A DNA stretch of 64,000 nucleotides, from positions 16,086,501 to 16,150,500 of the forward strand of contig NC_092016.1 in the NCBI RefSeq assembly GCF_042242105.1, read 5' to 3'. Positions 38,801 through 50,490 of this stretch are shown one piece after another. The notes below the pieces were generated by a model that searched no databases, was not told the origin of the DNA, and saw nothing but the letters and a program-made list of their open reading frames with translations. The position numbers were made by a program, and so were the translations under genes. Within the stretch, counting starts at the first letter, position 1, and each line of letters begins with the position of its first letter. Origin of the DNA: Pempheris klunzingeri. Its lineage: Eukaryota; Chordata; Actinopteri; Acropomatiformes; Pempheridae.

Positions 38801-41800
38801 ATGACATGACACTCGCGTAAGGGGTTATTTTTGCAGATAATTTGGGATCAATTAATGGTTATAGTGTTGGTGTTTAAGAAGTACTTGGTGAGTTAATCAT
38901 GCTTTCCCCATCTTTTTTTGTTTTTGTACAGTGTGGACTGTGTAGGAATTTTGAAGCTACGTAATGCAGATGTGGAGGCCCGCATTGGTGTAGCAGGGTC
39001 CAAGAAAAAGAGCACGCGTGCCAGGCTGGCCTTCAGAGTCAGCATCCCCCAATCTGATGGATCGGTGCTTACTTTGCAGGTCCCCTCATCACCCATCCTC
39101 TGCAGTGAGTAGTTCAGGCACAACATGAACTAAGTCAACATCTGCCTAAAGCTACAAACAGCCACCAGCAGGCTTCATGAGGCTGACTGCTGTGTTTCCA
39201 GTAAAGTGTGGTGTTTGGCTTCTGTCAAACATGCATCAAGTATTTATGATGATGGCCATATAACTCTGTTTTGGTCTCATCAGACCATAGAACATCCTTT
39301 CTTTCTGTTTTAAGGTTTCTCACATGCCCTCTGGGAAACACTAGCAAAACATCATGTGAGTTTTGATTCTGTGTCATTCTCCAGCCCAGCCAGCAGGGGT
39401 GCCAGAGATCCTGAAGAAGAGTCTTCACAGCTGCACAGTGAGAGGAGGAGAGGAAGTTTTCATCATTGGAAAGAACTTCCTCAAAGGAACCAAAGTTATT
39501 TTTCAGGAGAACATTGCAGGTGGTGTAGCTAACTTGGTGTCATCAGTGTTAATTGTGTCTCACAGTTTCTGCTGGTTAACCTTCCATGAATGGAAGAATA
39601 ACAAAGTATTTGTTTTATTTGTAGATGATAATTCCTGGCAGGCTGAGGCAAAGATTGACATGGACCTTTTCCATCAGGTAAATCCAACTGAATGATATGT
39701 ATATTGTTCTTTTTCTGTGTGAATAATGTAAGCAGATGTATCAAACCTGCCTGCTTTGGTTGACCAGAGTTTTCATGAGATTTTACTAAATGTGACTGCC
39801 CTTTTGGACCTCTAATGTTTTCCAGAACCATTTGATAGTGACAGTCCCACCGTTCCATAACCAGTCAATCAGTTCTCCAGTTTCTGTGGGAATCTTTGTG
39901 ATGACCAATGCTGGTAAATCACATGACGCCCAGCCCTTCAGCTACACACCAGAATCAGGTAAAGTCACCAGCTCAAGTGCCATGCCCAGTTTGAAAATTG
40001 TACCCCACATGGGGACATTCTCCTTGGAATTAGAGGCTTTTTGTGGGCAATTTCCAAAGTGGTGTAGATAGGGCTTTATGATTGTGGCTAACCTAGTAAT
40101 CCATAATTACAGCAAATGCATTTATATGAAAGATTAAAGTATTACTGAAATGCCAGAATTCATGAATGACTTATGACAGAAACTTCAATCACAATACACC
40201 ATGAAAGGTTAATAAACGGTGAAGCTCAAAGGTATGGACTTCAAATAGCTGCTTAGTCTTCTTAAATACACAAAGCAAATCCTGTCTTTCCAATCTTACC
40301 CTCAGGTGATAACTCAAATGTCCGGGCAGTAAAAACTGAGGGACCCTCCCTGGTCAAGACATGTATATTTGATGACCAGATCAAATCTATATCTTCTGAG
40401 CGACCTGACTGCTCTGGTCCACCTTCTAAACGGCAAGAGGACACACCAATGGAAGTGTCGAGCAATCCACCACCCACAGATGTCTTTAAGGTAAGATACC
40501 ATTCATTGTTAAACAAGTGGAATCAATATATCTGCTTCGGAATTACAGTTGGTGACATTTTTGTTTCCTCTCTTTTCTTAGCCATCCCCCGACCCTCTTG
40601 TCTCAGTGCAACAGACCCTGGAGCTCAGCTCTAGTCCTCATCCAGGTGGGGAGACCTTTCAGAGCCCAATGCCCCTACAACCTGAAGATGTGGAGCTTCC
40701 CCAGGCGCCCCCTGTTTTCCCTAGCCTCGAGTCTCTCAGCTCTATACAAAAGCAAGACATTGCTCCCACAACAACCTTCCCAGTGTCAGGAGATACTACA
40801 ATCCCCCCTGTGACACCAGAAGTCCCTCAGCAATTCCTCAGAGACCCTCAGGACAGCCTGCCTCCTGAGAGTTCCAATAATAGTGGAGGGGTTGTAGTCG
40901 TGGCCATGCCCCAGATAGCACCTCCCTCTCAGCCCCAGCCACAACAGTCACAGGTGCCCCTGTTCCCCCAGGAAGGGGTCGCCCAGCTAGAGAGGGCAGT
41001 AAGGGAGCTACAGGCTGGAGGTAACACCACACTCCAGCAGGTGTTGGAGGCGGCCGTAGCCCAGCAGCAGCTGAACTCTGTGCTGTACAGTCCCACGCCC
41101 TCTGCAGACTCCCTTCAGCAGCACGTTCAGGAGAACATGAACAGCCTTCGCTTGGGAACCACAGATAATTCATTATCGACACAGCAACAGCTACAGATAC
41201 AACAGCAACAGCAGATACAACAACAACAGCAACAGCAGATACAACAACAACAACAACAGCAGCAGCAACAACAAATGCAGCAGCAGTTTCAACAGCATCA
41301 ACAACTGCAGCAACAACAGCAAATCCTTGGTAACCTTCAGCATCAACAACAACAGCAACACTTACAGCAGCAACAGCAGCAGCAAGTTCTTGGAAACATG
41401 CAAATCCAACAGCAACTTATATTACAACCACAAGACCAACAGCAACAAATCATGGAGAATATTCAACAGCAACAACAGTTGCAGCAAAATCAGCAACAGC
41501 AAGTCCTTAACAACATCCAACTTCAAGATCAGCAACAACAAAACCAAATACTTACCAATTTACAGCAGCATCAGCTACAACAGCAGCAGCAGCAACAGCA
41601 GCAGCAAAATCAAGCATTGAGCAACTTGCAACAGCAGCAACAGCAACTGCAAGAGCAGCAGGTCTTGGAGAATTTACAGCAGCACCTTCAGGCCGAGCTG
41701 CTTCAGCCTCAGATCCACTCTTCCTCCCAAGTACAGCAGCCAGTGTCCCTCCTTCAACAGGCTGGAGATCTGCTCACCATTCAGACCAGCTTCCCAACAC

Positions 41801-43344
41801 AGCCTCCATCCCACACATCTCCTCCACAGCAGCTCTTCCAGTCACCCAGGCCCCTGGCTGAGACCCAGGGCTCCCAACAGCAGGTCCAGGCTGCCCTTCT
41901 CCAGAATACACTGACCGTTCTGACTGGTGGCAGCCTCAACTCGGAGCAGCAGTCCACAGGGTCAACACTATACCTGTCCCCAAATCCTCAGCCCCAGCAA
42001 CAGCAGCAGCAGCAGCAGCAGCAGCTGGCATTTATCTCTTCCATGGAGACGTCCAACCAGCCCCAGTCTGTTGCAATGTTTCAGAATCAACCCCAAGCTC
42101 AACTTTCCCAAATGCAGCAGCAGAGCACCCCCATGGAGCAGCAGCAGTCTCCACAGCAGAACCAACAACAGCCACAACAGATTCCAATGGGCCAGCAGGG
42201 CTCCCTGTTCCAAAGTATACCAAACCACTCACAGGCTAACCCTGGCCCCCAGAGCCAGCTTTCCCAACCACAGCAGACAGGCCTGCTCCTCTGCACCACA
42301 GATCTAAATCCCCAGGCTATTCCCCCAACTATTCTCTTTAGTACCCAGACCCAAGGCCCTTCCCCTCTGGGGAGCATTAGCGTTGGAATCCCTCAGCCAG
42401 ACTCAGCAGAGCCCATGTCCTTCCAAGACCAGAGCTCCTCAGGCAGCAACTCGACGTCCACTGAGAACCAACAGCAGAACCTGTTCCAGGAACAGCAGCC
42501 AATGCAAGTGGGCCCGAGCTCCAGCAGCATGCGGAGCAATCAACCCGTGGAGCTGTTCCTGCCACAGACGTCTCTCTCCAGCCTGCAGAGCACTATTGGC
42601 TCACAGGAGCTGAACAGCCAGGCTCCGGCCCCTGGCACAACCATCTTTGTAGTACAGGGTGGTGTGGGTGTGGTAGCCAACCCTGGCCAGCAGCCCCCAG
42701 AGCAGCTTTTCCAGACAAATGTGGGTGGGAATGTGGCTCCACAAGGACAGGCCAACCTGTTTGTGTTTGGCATCCAGAATGGTAAGACGATTGTGGTCTT
42801 CAGTAAATCAGAGTAACTGTGTTGAATTTTTGTTTTCCCAAACCACATATTTGCTCATACATGTACATGCTCCCTGCGTTGCTCCAGTGCCACTGCCAGT
42901 GCCTTTACCAACTGTTTAATGACAGTAATTATATCCATTTTGTCTCCTCCAGACTCACCCCAGCTGCTCAATTCCTCCGGGCCCACCCTGCCAGCTCAGA
43001 GCCAGCCCCAGAACTCCAGTCACATGCAGCCTCTGTTGGACCAGCCCATGGCCCAAACTGCCCCCCAGATGCCAGCCACCATGCACAGCAGCTTGCAGAA
43101 CACCCTTCAGGCACAAATGCAGTCCAGCTTAGAGAACGCCATGCAGACCAGCCTGCACAATGCAATGCAGACAAACACACAAACGGCTCTGCAGTCCAGT
43201 TTACAGGCCACCATAGAAACAAGCCTGCAAACTCCAATGCAGACCAATCTACAGACACAGATACAGAGCAGCTTACAGAATCAACTGCAGGCATCCAACA
43301 TGGATAAGATTGAGGACTTACTGGAAAGTCTACAGAAGCATTGA
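26838..43344 (+). CDS. nfat5: Nuclear factor of activated T-cells 5 (osmotic-stress Rel transcription factor)
   Basis: Twelve coding exons: 26838-26910, 34210-34338, 36808-37438, 37610-37793, 38626-38816, 38932-39104, 39385-39519, 39625-39677, 39826-39958, 40306-40490, 40582-42781 and 42953-43344. Every junction is GT-AG and phases close to 4479 bp, 1492 residues (human long form about 1531). Residues 1-24 keep the [10 protein letters not shown] leucine-rich export signal. SISPPPEDL and a basic nuclear signal (PRKSRKR, about 227-233) follow. The Rel DNA-binding region (about 300-480) has the HRARYLTEG recognition loop, then the IPT/dimerisation domain (about 463-566). The C-terminal half is a Gln-rich activation domain with fish-type repeats, ending [10 protein letters not shown] as in human KIDLLVSLQ. 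NFAT5 drives osmoprotective genes in the nucleus under hypertonic stress. Confidence 0.97.
26998..27116. other. GTTAGC/GCTAGC-rich tract just inside NFAT5 intron 1
   Basis: Four GTTAGC words plus several GCTAGC words lie about 90-200 bp downstream of the exon 1 donor. Similar tracts lie just inside the first introns of WWOX and PSMD7 and at the 49.9 kb CRE. Function is unknown. Confidence 0.6.
27337..27354. repeat. (GT)n microsatellite
   Basis: Nine GT units in NFAT5 intron 1. Confidence 0.85.
31780..32320. repeat. Interspersed repeat with an internally duplicated word
   Basis: 'cactgcgcttccttaggtcc' near 31798 recurs diverged as 'cactgcgctaccttgggtc' near 32196, each followed by a similar 'acacc(t/c)(g/a)cca' stretch. 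The right part ends with 'gatgaacggttatcgagaaaa', a word I know from dispersed fish repeats. Boundaries and class are uncertain. Confidence 0.45.
34172..34209 (+). promoter_or_regulatory. nfat5: Alternative upstream splice acceptor of NFAT5 exon 2
   Basis: Two AG acceptors lie 38 bp apart. The downstream one (exon from 34210) joins in frame to exon 1 as SLYSK-ESVYDLL, as in human. The upstream one ('tgtttttcag' ending at 34171) would add 38 bp, shift the exon 1 frame into a stop at 34203-34205 region, and bring in an ATG at 34203 that reads [11 protein letters not shown] in the true NFAT5 frame. Confidence 0.45.
34339..36807 (+). other. nfat5: NFAT5 intron 2
   Basis: About 2.5 kb between the GTGAGC donor and the exon 3 acceptor, with a poly-A run at about 34976-34992. 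I saw no coding exon, RNA gene or recognisable element. Confidence 0.65.
39225..39310 (-). pseudogene. Possible Tc1-like transposase scrap in NFAT5 intron 6
   Basis: On the minus strand this reads [18 protein letters not shown], close to the segment holding the first catalytic Asp in Tc1/mariner transposases (WSDET/S). It is under 90 bp long with no terminal repeats. It lies about 75 bp from the exon 7 acceptor. Confidence 0.5.
41178..41700 (+). repeat. nfat5: CAG/CAA trinucleotide and degenerate protein repeat in NFAT5 exon 11
   Basis: About 170 codons, mostly CAG and CAA, encode NFAT5 residues about 829-1001. Within the Gln runs, a hexapeptide of form [VIA][LM]xN[LMI]Q occurs seven times ([42 protein letters not shown]) at 15-22 residue spacing. 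Mixed CAA/CAG use suggests a stable, selected tract rather than a pure unstable CAG run. The human protein has a much shorter pure Gln run. Confidence 0.9.
43081..43296 (+). repeat. nfat5: Nine tandem 24-bp units (octapeptides) in the last NFAT5 exon
   Basis: The exon reads nine consecutive octads: [72 protein letters not shown]. The consensus is LQxxMQ[TS][SN]. It is directly followed by the conserved NFAT5 end [11 protein letters not shown]. The human protein as I recall it has no such array at this site. Confidence 0.88.
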
Positions 43345-46340
43345 TAAATGTTTGGACTGTTTGCGGGCACTAAGGAGAGTGAGTGATATGTAGCTGAATG
43401 TTATACATCCTTAAATCAACAAGCAGACGGTGGTGCGTGGTATTTTGTGCCAATTCCACAAAAATCAGAAAAATTTAAATATTTAAGAATTAAATGCCCC
43501 TTCTATCTAAAACCCAAATTATGAGCCCATGTAACTTTGTTTTATGGAATATTTATAATTAATTATAGCCATCATACAGCCATTGTCCTTGAATTGATGA
43601 ATCCGCCTTTGTTATTACCCCTCTTGCAGGATGAGAGAGGCCTGTAATAACCGCTTTATCCATCAGTCTCAGAAATGCAGTGTATTGTTTGTGTTTTAAT
43701 AATGTGAGCCTAAGAGATGATGATGATGATTAAAAACCTACCAGGTCTGGAGGAAAAAACTGGAAAGGGATAAAGAATGTCAGCCACAGGCAAACAGGGG
43801 AATAGTGGTGTGATGGTGTGAGTCTGTAAGAGCAGGCAGAGTAGATAAAACAGCCAGCCTTGGACTAAATAAGAGATTGCACAGAAGTGTCAGATGCAGG
43901 CTGAATCTCATTTTGTGAGTGTGTGAACTTTAAGCCTCCCCTTCACTCAGAGGCAGAATCTGTGATTTGCGTTTTTGTCTGTTCGTCACGTGGAGCGGCA
44001 TGACGGCAAAATGGGGAGGGGGGGGATCTCCAGGCATAAAAACAGGGATGAAATAATGTCACAACAACTCAACTGAAACTAATTAATGATTATTGTAATG
44101 TTTTTTTGCAATTTAAACCTTGTGTTTTCATATGCCAGCAATCTGACTAAAATCTACTCTAAGAGTAAAGACTATTAAATTAAGTACATTTGTAGAATGT
44201 TTGGCCGCCATCATATGTGCTTGCATGGCTGCAGGAGAGTTAAAGATGGATATCAAGTCCACAAAAATGAAATTAACTCGCTTACCAAAATGGGTACCAA
44301 TACATTGTGGTATTGCAGGAGACTCCCCCGCGCTCGGAAAGAGGAGAGACTTTTAAAACACTCGCAACTGAGATTCAATCTGGTTAATAATGTGACTCGG
44401 CCTTTCGTTTTGGCACCTCCCAGTGTTTTCACACGTTCGGGCCTCATCACTGGGTCTGCAGAAGCTTTCTTGGTGAAATTTTAAGAAGCATTCAAATATG
44501 TAGTGTGTGTATGTTTTTTGTTTTGAAGAAGTTGGTAACCTTTATCAATTTAATGTGGATAGAAAGAAGCTGTCCACCAGTGAAACGGAGTGTTGTGTGG
44601 TTTTATAAACATTTTATCTCAAGCACTTTATAACCTTTAGCTAATCCTTATATCCGTCCGCAGCTCTCTACTGACCCAGCTGAATTTGTACTCGGAAACG
44701 TCCAGTTAAAAAAACAACAACAAAAAAACAGAAAAAAGCATAAAGCAGTTGTCTTTGTAAAGGTAAACACATCTTAACCAAGCATTTTTACATTTTGTCA
44801 TGTCTGAATATTTTTGAGGTCTAGGACAACTTTGTATAGAATGTCTGCTCACTGTTGAATTCCTCTTTGTATTCAGTCTCAGTGGTCCAGTCAAGTCTGT
44901 CAAAAAAGAAAAAGAAAAACAGCCATTCCCACTAAAGCATTGTCATTTCTCAGTGTTGGAGTGGTAAGTAGGCCTTTGCGTTTTACACACTGACAAAACA
45001 CCTAAAATACTGATTCATTTAGTTTGTGCATCGAAATGAAACATTTTCATTGTATTGCTATTTGTACTATTTACTGTTGAATCTGTCACTTGAGACTTGT
45101 TTTACCTTGTGTTGTGTTTGAAATATTTAAGTTTTTGTCTCAGTGTTGGTACCGTGTGCAGGCTGGCACCATGTGAAGTTGGTATCCAGTTCCCGTCCCT
45201 TGTGTTGTGAACAGGGGCTCACTGGTAAATGAAATCTCTGTTACATAGAGGCCACCATTTTGATTCTATCTATGGTGCTATGTGCAGGAGTGATGGGCAC
45301 TTCTGATGCGACGTTAGTACATAAGTTTATACTTCTATCAATAGCACTGACAATATCTGTTAGTTTTAAAGCAGAGTCGAGTCTAGAGAGCTGGCTGTTG
45401 TTGTGGGGTCAGACTGGAGTGCACCCAGGCATACCAAAGCTCCTGTTGTGAATCGTGGTCATCCTGTCTCATACTTGTCCTCCTCGCAAACGCCCTCATA
45501 ATGTTTACTCATTTGTACTTACTCTTTTAAATTATGCAACTCTTACATGGATAGCCATTCATGCATGTTGTTTTGTTCAAGTACAAGATTTATAAAAGAT
45601 ATGTAAAGGTACTTTTTTTTTTTTTTTTTTTCATGGATCAGTTAATCTCTCATTAACATTTCCACCAATTTGATACTTTATATTTCTCATTACATTACTC
45701 TATTTTTTGATTCAAAATAACACTGCTGTACTTTCCATATCTACAACCAGTAGCTTATATCAAAAAGCCAATTTTTGAGAATAATTCAAATGTAGAATAG
45801 CATTGCTCACATATGCATTTGTTTACATTTTCATAGTCATACTATTTTGTCCTGCAGCTGTTAGTGATCCATTTTAAAGTAACTTATCTTTTTTAGAATT
45901 TTGTATCCATGTATCAAAATGTAGAGTATTTTTGTAAAACTAAACTTTTTTGGGTTATGCTCATAGCACAGAATATCATTGCTGGTATGTTTTTCCTGAA
46001 ATGAAGCGCAGGTTTATTGTGAAGTGTATGACTGAAATTAGAAATGTAATTAAGTGGACATGAAGCAAATACGTTGGAATTTAATTCTCCAGGTCTAACA
46101 TTGACTTTACCCAACCTGTATGACATAATACATGGGCTAGGTTTCTTGTGTGTGTGTGTGTTTTTGTTTGTACTCTTACTTTTTTTTTTTTTTTCTTTCT
46201 TTCTTTTATTTTTTAAATGTCATGCATCTCAAATGGCACTTTGACTCATCCATTAACTGTAGGTCAGGTTAGAGCGCAGTAGTGATGTTTCCAAGCATTC
46301 CATTCCTCTTGGGTGGGGGAGTTTAAGAGCACATGATGTT

Positions 46341-46367
46341 GCGGGTGGGGGGGTGGGGGGGGTGCGG
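46341..46367 (+). other. nfat5: G-run tract, candidate RNA G-quadruplex in the NFAT5 3' UTR
   Basis: The sense strand reads GCGGG, T, a 7-G run, T, an 8-G run, then TGCGG. The runs are long enough to supply four GGG stacks with one-base loops. Confidence 0.5.
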
Positions 46368-47589
46368 AACAGTGATGCCTCTTAAAGCCATACCAACACA
46401 GAAAGCCAACCTGTGACTTCAGTTTCATGAATGTAAATTTTACCTCATGGTGTGGACATAGAGCTTGCTCTACATCTAACATCGGACCAATTACAGTTTT
46501 AGAGAACATATATTTTGAGGCAGAGGGGATGTGCGGGGTGGCACCAACTGTCATTTGTATCATTGTACATTTGTCAGATTGTTTTGTTTTGGATTGTGGT
46601 GTAATTTCGTGTTTCACATCCAGTTTTTTTCATTTTGAGCAATCCAGGATGCTCAGTCTGACTCTTCGAATAGCCACTTCCACCTGCAAAAATCATGTGA
46701 AACATGAATTTAATGGTGATGAAGATAGCACACAAATCTTTACACATCGGTTTTGTCCTTCAGTCATGTAAATGAATATCCATGTATATTTAAATGTGAA
46801 ATATACTGCAGGGGTATCTTGAATTTCAATTGTGATGCTTTCAACAGAACTTTGTGTGCCTTGATAACTTAACCGTTACTCTGCTGTGTTTACTGGTGTC
46901 CCTTTTGTGTCAATGCAATTTGGCTCCTTGTCCTTTTTATTCTCCAGGACTGTTTTAACATCAGGACAATTTTCAGTGATTTAATTTTTATTTCCAAACA
47001 CAAGCATAACCATAGCCCACACCAGTACATTTCAGTTATAACATTTTCTCTCTGGAAATCCATTGCAAGATATCGGAGTGAGTGCTCTCGACATAATACT
47101 GTGCAGCTTCACCAGTGAATTGTCAACTTGTTTCATTTTTTTTTTTGTTCAGTGTTTTTCATGCCTCATGAGATTTGTACATGTGAGGTAAAAGGGACGA
47201 GACAGTGGAGATTGTTTTATGGAGAGCTTTCTTGTGTTGATGTGCTTGTCAACATTACTATTGTTGCTGTGAAATGCTTGATCAAAAGGAGCAACCATGA
47301 TAAATTAACTGTTAATTGCCAATAGTGTGAGCCGTATCTTGTGTGTAATCAGTTTGCTCACTTTTCCTAGTTCGCTTTCTATTTCACATTCTCCAACAGT
47401 TCTGTTGTATCCGTTCTGTGTAGCTTGAGCTTTAGTATCTAGCCTTAAGACCCTGCAGTCGGGATAAAGGTCAACCCCAGTGTGTTTATCATACATCTGA
47501 TCTATTATTAACATGTACTTTGCCTTGGTCTGGACATTTGTATACTCTTCTGTTTATATCTGTAATCCTGCTGCTACATTAAATGAATT

Positions 47590-47595
47590 AATAAA
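47590..47595 (+). terminator. nfat5: Polyadenylation signal AATAAA for NFAT5
   Basis: Canonical hexamer followed by a T/GT-rich stretch, 199 bp before the stop codon of convergent NUDT7. Confidence 0.65.
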
Positions 47596-47793
47596 AACTT
47601 TAAGCGTTTGATTTGCTTCTTTTCTCCCACCTCTAAATCTTTAAGTTAGAACAAGCTCTGCAAGGCTTTTATATTTATCTCTTCAAACACATATTGCATG
47701 GAAGTCAAGTTTCACATTGTACTCATCATCACAGTGATTGCAGAACATTCATACAGTGCACTTCTATAACAAATCTGGCTTCAAAACAGCTGG

Positions 47794-48634
<841 letters not shown>

Positions 48635-48957
48635 GGTTTCAGCTTCCAGCTTTAAAAGCAGAAACAGAAAAGTGGAGGAGCATTACAAGTAAAAAACACA
48701 CAGACATTTAACTTACAGAAGAGGACCGAAGTATAAACACAAAGCAAATCAGCTGTGTTATGGTCTATATGGGACAAGAGATTGTCGATCTGATTACTTC
48801 CGCATTCTACGATTACCAGGGGATTATCGCAACAAATACAAGAGATTAGTCTTCAGCTAAACTTTGCATTCAGCACTGTGATCCTTAACTATATAATTAA
48901 CTATTGTACTTAACAAGACATACTTTTCTGGCACTGAGTATTGGTGGCCAAGAGAAA

Positions 48958-49251
48958 GAAAGAAAAGGAAGCACTCTGATAGGCTGAAGGAAAGGGCTCT
49001 GTGATTGGCCAGAAGAAAGATGCACTCTAATTGGCTGAAGGTGAGGGGCTCTTTGATTGGCAGAAAGATGCGCTCTGATTGACCATAAATCTGCCGCTTT
49101 CTGATTGTCCTAAATAAAAAACAGCTCTGATTGCCTGAAAGAAGGAAGCGCTCTGATTGGCCGGAAGAGAGAAACACTCTGATTTGCGACAGAAAGAAGC
49201 ACTCTGATTGGCCAAAAGTAAGGTGTTCTCTGATTGGCAGAAAGTAAGCCT
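48958..49251. repeat. CCAAT-containing minisatellite, about 11 units of 24-27 bp
   Basis: Eleven units each carry a core close to CTCTGATTGGC. Six units keep an intact ATTGG, which is a CCAAT box on the minus (NUDT7) strand. The intervening A/G-rich segments vary. The array begins about 320 bp upstream of the NUDT7 start codon. Frames such as those at 48857-49308 are products of this repetition. Confidence 0.9.
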
Positions 49252-49676
49252 GAAATAAAAAGGGGAAGTTTTTAAAAACATACAGCATTGGAGCAAGGAA
49301 ACACACATTAACTATTTCCCTACACTACAGAGCAAAAAAGACTATATTGTTACAAGTTGTATGTCTGTAATGTTTCACTCATAGATAAGTGATGCTTATG
49401 ACAAGAGAACTATTGTACTTAGAAAGACATCTTCATCTGGCTCCAAGCGCTTTTTATTGAGAGCACTGTCACATGTGAGATCAATGCTGCAACCTGAGAA
49501 TAGAGAACTGTAGTTTGGTAATGACTGAATATACAAACCAGCCTTGTTCCATTTTTTTCACATTCACTAGTTCAATTAATTGTTCCCTTCACAGCAGAAA
49601 CCACCATTTGATCAATATTGATAATGATGTTATATAAACTGAATGAACTTGGCAAATACAGTTTAAGCAAACGATG

Positions 49677-49703
49677 CCCTCCTCTTCCTCTTCCTCTTCC
49701 ACT
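49677..49703. repeat. CTTCCT hexanucleotide run
   Basis: Four to five CCTCTT/CTTCCT units, read as Gly-Arg on the minus strand. Confidence 0.8.
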
Positions 49704-49913
49704 TTGTCGTCCTAAGAAGTCATGCAGGAGGGCGTCTTCCCGTCTTTTTCTTTGAGCTCGTAGTATCACTGGGCTCCGACACGCTGGTTGTTCAGGTTCC
49801 GGATCCCAGGTCAGTGATATAAGCCCTTAAACCCTGCGGCCACCGGTGCCGTCTTCAGGAAGAAGAATCACACCGACATGTTGAACTCTCACGGCAATAC
49901 AAACACCTAAATA

Positions 49914-49980
49914 TGACGTCACAAGAGAGCGACGGGCTTCCGCGTTAGCCACCATTAGCCGGTTAGCGGTTAGCTATCGT
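49914..49980. promoter_or_regulatory. Promoter-like patch: perfect CRE, ETS-like site and GTTAGC tract
   Basis: TGACGTCA at 49914-49921 is a perfect cyclic-AMP response element. CTTCCG follows at about 49937, then three GTTAGC words at 49944-49975. It could be the distal promoter of NUDT7 through a non-coding first exon or of an unrecognised transcript. Direction cannot be decided from sequence. Confidence 0.45.
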
Positions 49981-50164
49981 GGCTGTATAGATGTTTTTAT
50001 GATTTTTACAACATCACAAGTTCTTTTAAGACATCCACGGCCAAGGCTCGGTGATTACAGTTGAGTGTCAATGGCCAAACATTTTCACGAGTGGACAGGA
50101 AACTGAATAGCTTCAAGGCAGTAGTACAATAAAACTAAGAACATTTATAAAGGACAATACTTAT

Positions 50165-50490
50165 ATATAAATTCGAGGTACTTAAGTATTTCCATGTTGT
50201 GACACTTTATGCTTTCACTCCACTAACTTAAATCTGAGAGGGAGTTATTATATTTTCTACACCACTACATTTATGACATTAGCTGCTAGTTAAAACAAAA
50301 TATTGTTATGTACACAGTAGTTAACTTCAACTCTACCAAATGCTGCATTAGTGATGCTTACACATCAGTCCATCACTATCTATGATCCAGTGATATGAAA
50401 TGGCCCATTTTGTTCTTTGTGCCAAGTATATTTCAATACCAATACTGTACTTTTATGTAAACTTTGAAGACAGGCTTTAGGTGCAGCAGA
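50165..50490. repeat. Percomorph-type dispersed repeat
   Basis: Words such as 'gaggtacttaagtatttcc', 'cactacatttatgaca', 'tgcttacacatcagt' and 'gatatgaaatggccca' occur in an order I recognise from a very abundant spiny-rayed fish repeat. A partial second copy lies at 63558-63720. It is non-coding; the class is unknown to me. Confidence 0.65.

Larger units (their letters stand above)
43345..47612 (+). other. nfat5: NFAT5 3' UTR (about 4.3 kb)
   Basis: From the TGA to the AATAAA at 47590-47595 there is no convincing gene, and the sequence is AT-rich with T-runs (45609-45632, 46179-46193). A very long 3' UTR is typical for NFAT5. Earlier poly(A) sites are possible. Extent is inferred from the last strong signal before convergent NUDT7. 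Confidence 0.65.

Noticed and set aside
40838..42848. Long minus-strand frames opposite NFAT5 exon 11
   Set aside because: These are antisense shadows of the Gln-rich coding exon (CTG/TTG runs read as Leu/Val/Cys).
42819..43307. 162-codon plus-strand frame overlapping the last NFAT5 exon
   Set aside because: It is the alternate frame of the 24-bp array; the NFAT5 frame ends in the conserved [10 protein letters not shown].
48958..49251. A CRISPR-like array
   Set aside because: Units are continuous and decayed with no constant repeat plus unique spacers, and the genome is eukaryotic; it is a minisatellite.
48857..49308. Minus-strand frames with repeated Ser-Glu-Cys/Phe-Leu words
   Set aside because: The repetition is the CCAAT minisatellite translated; several frames are open at once, so it is not a protein repeat under selection.
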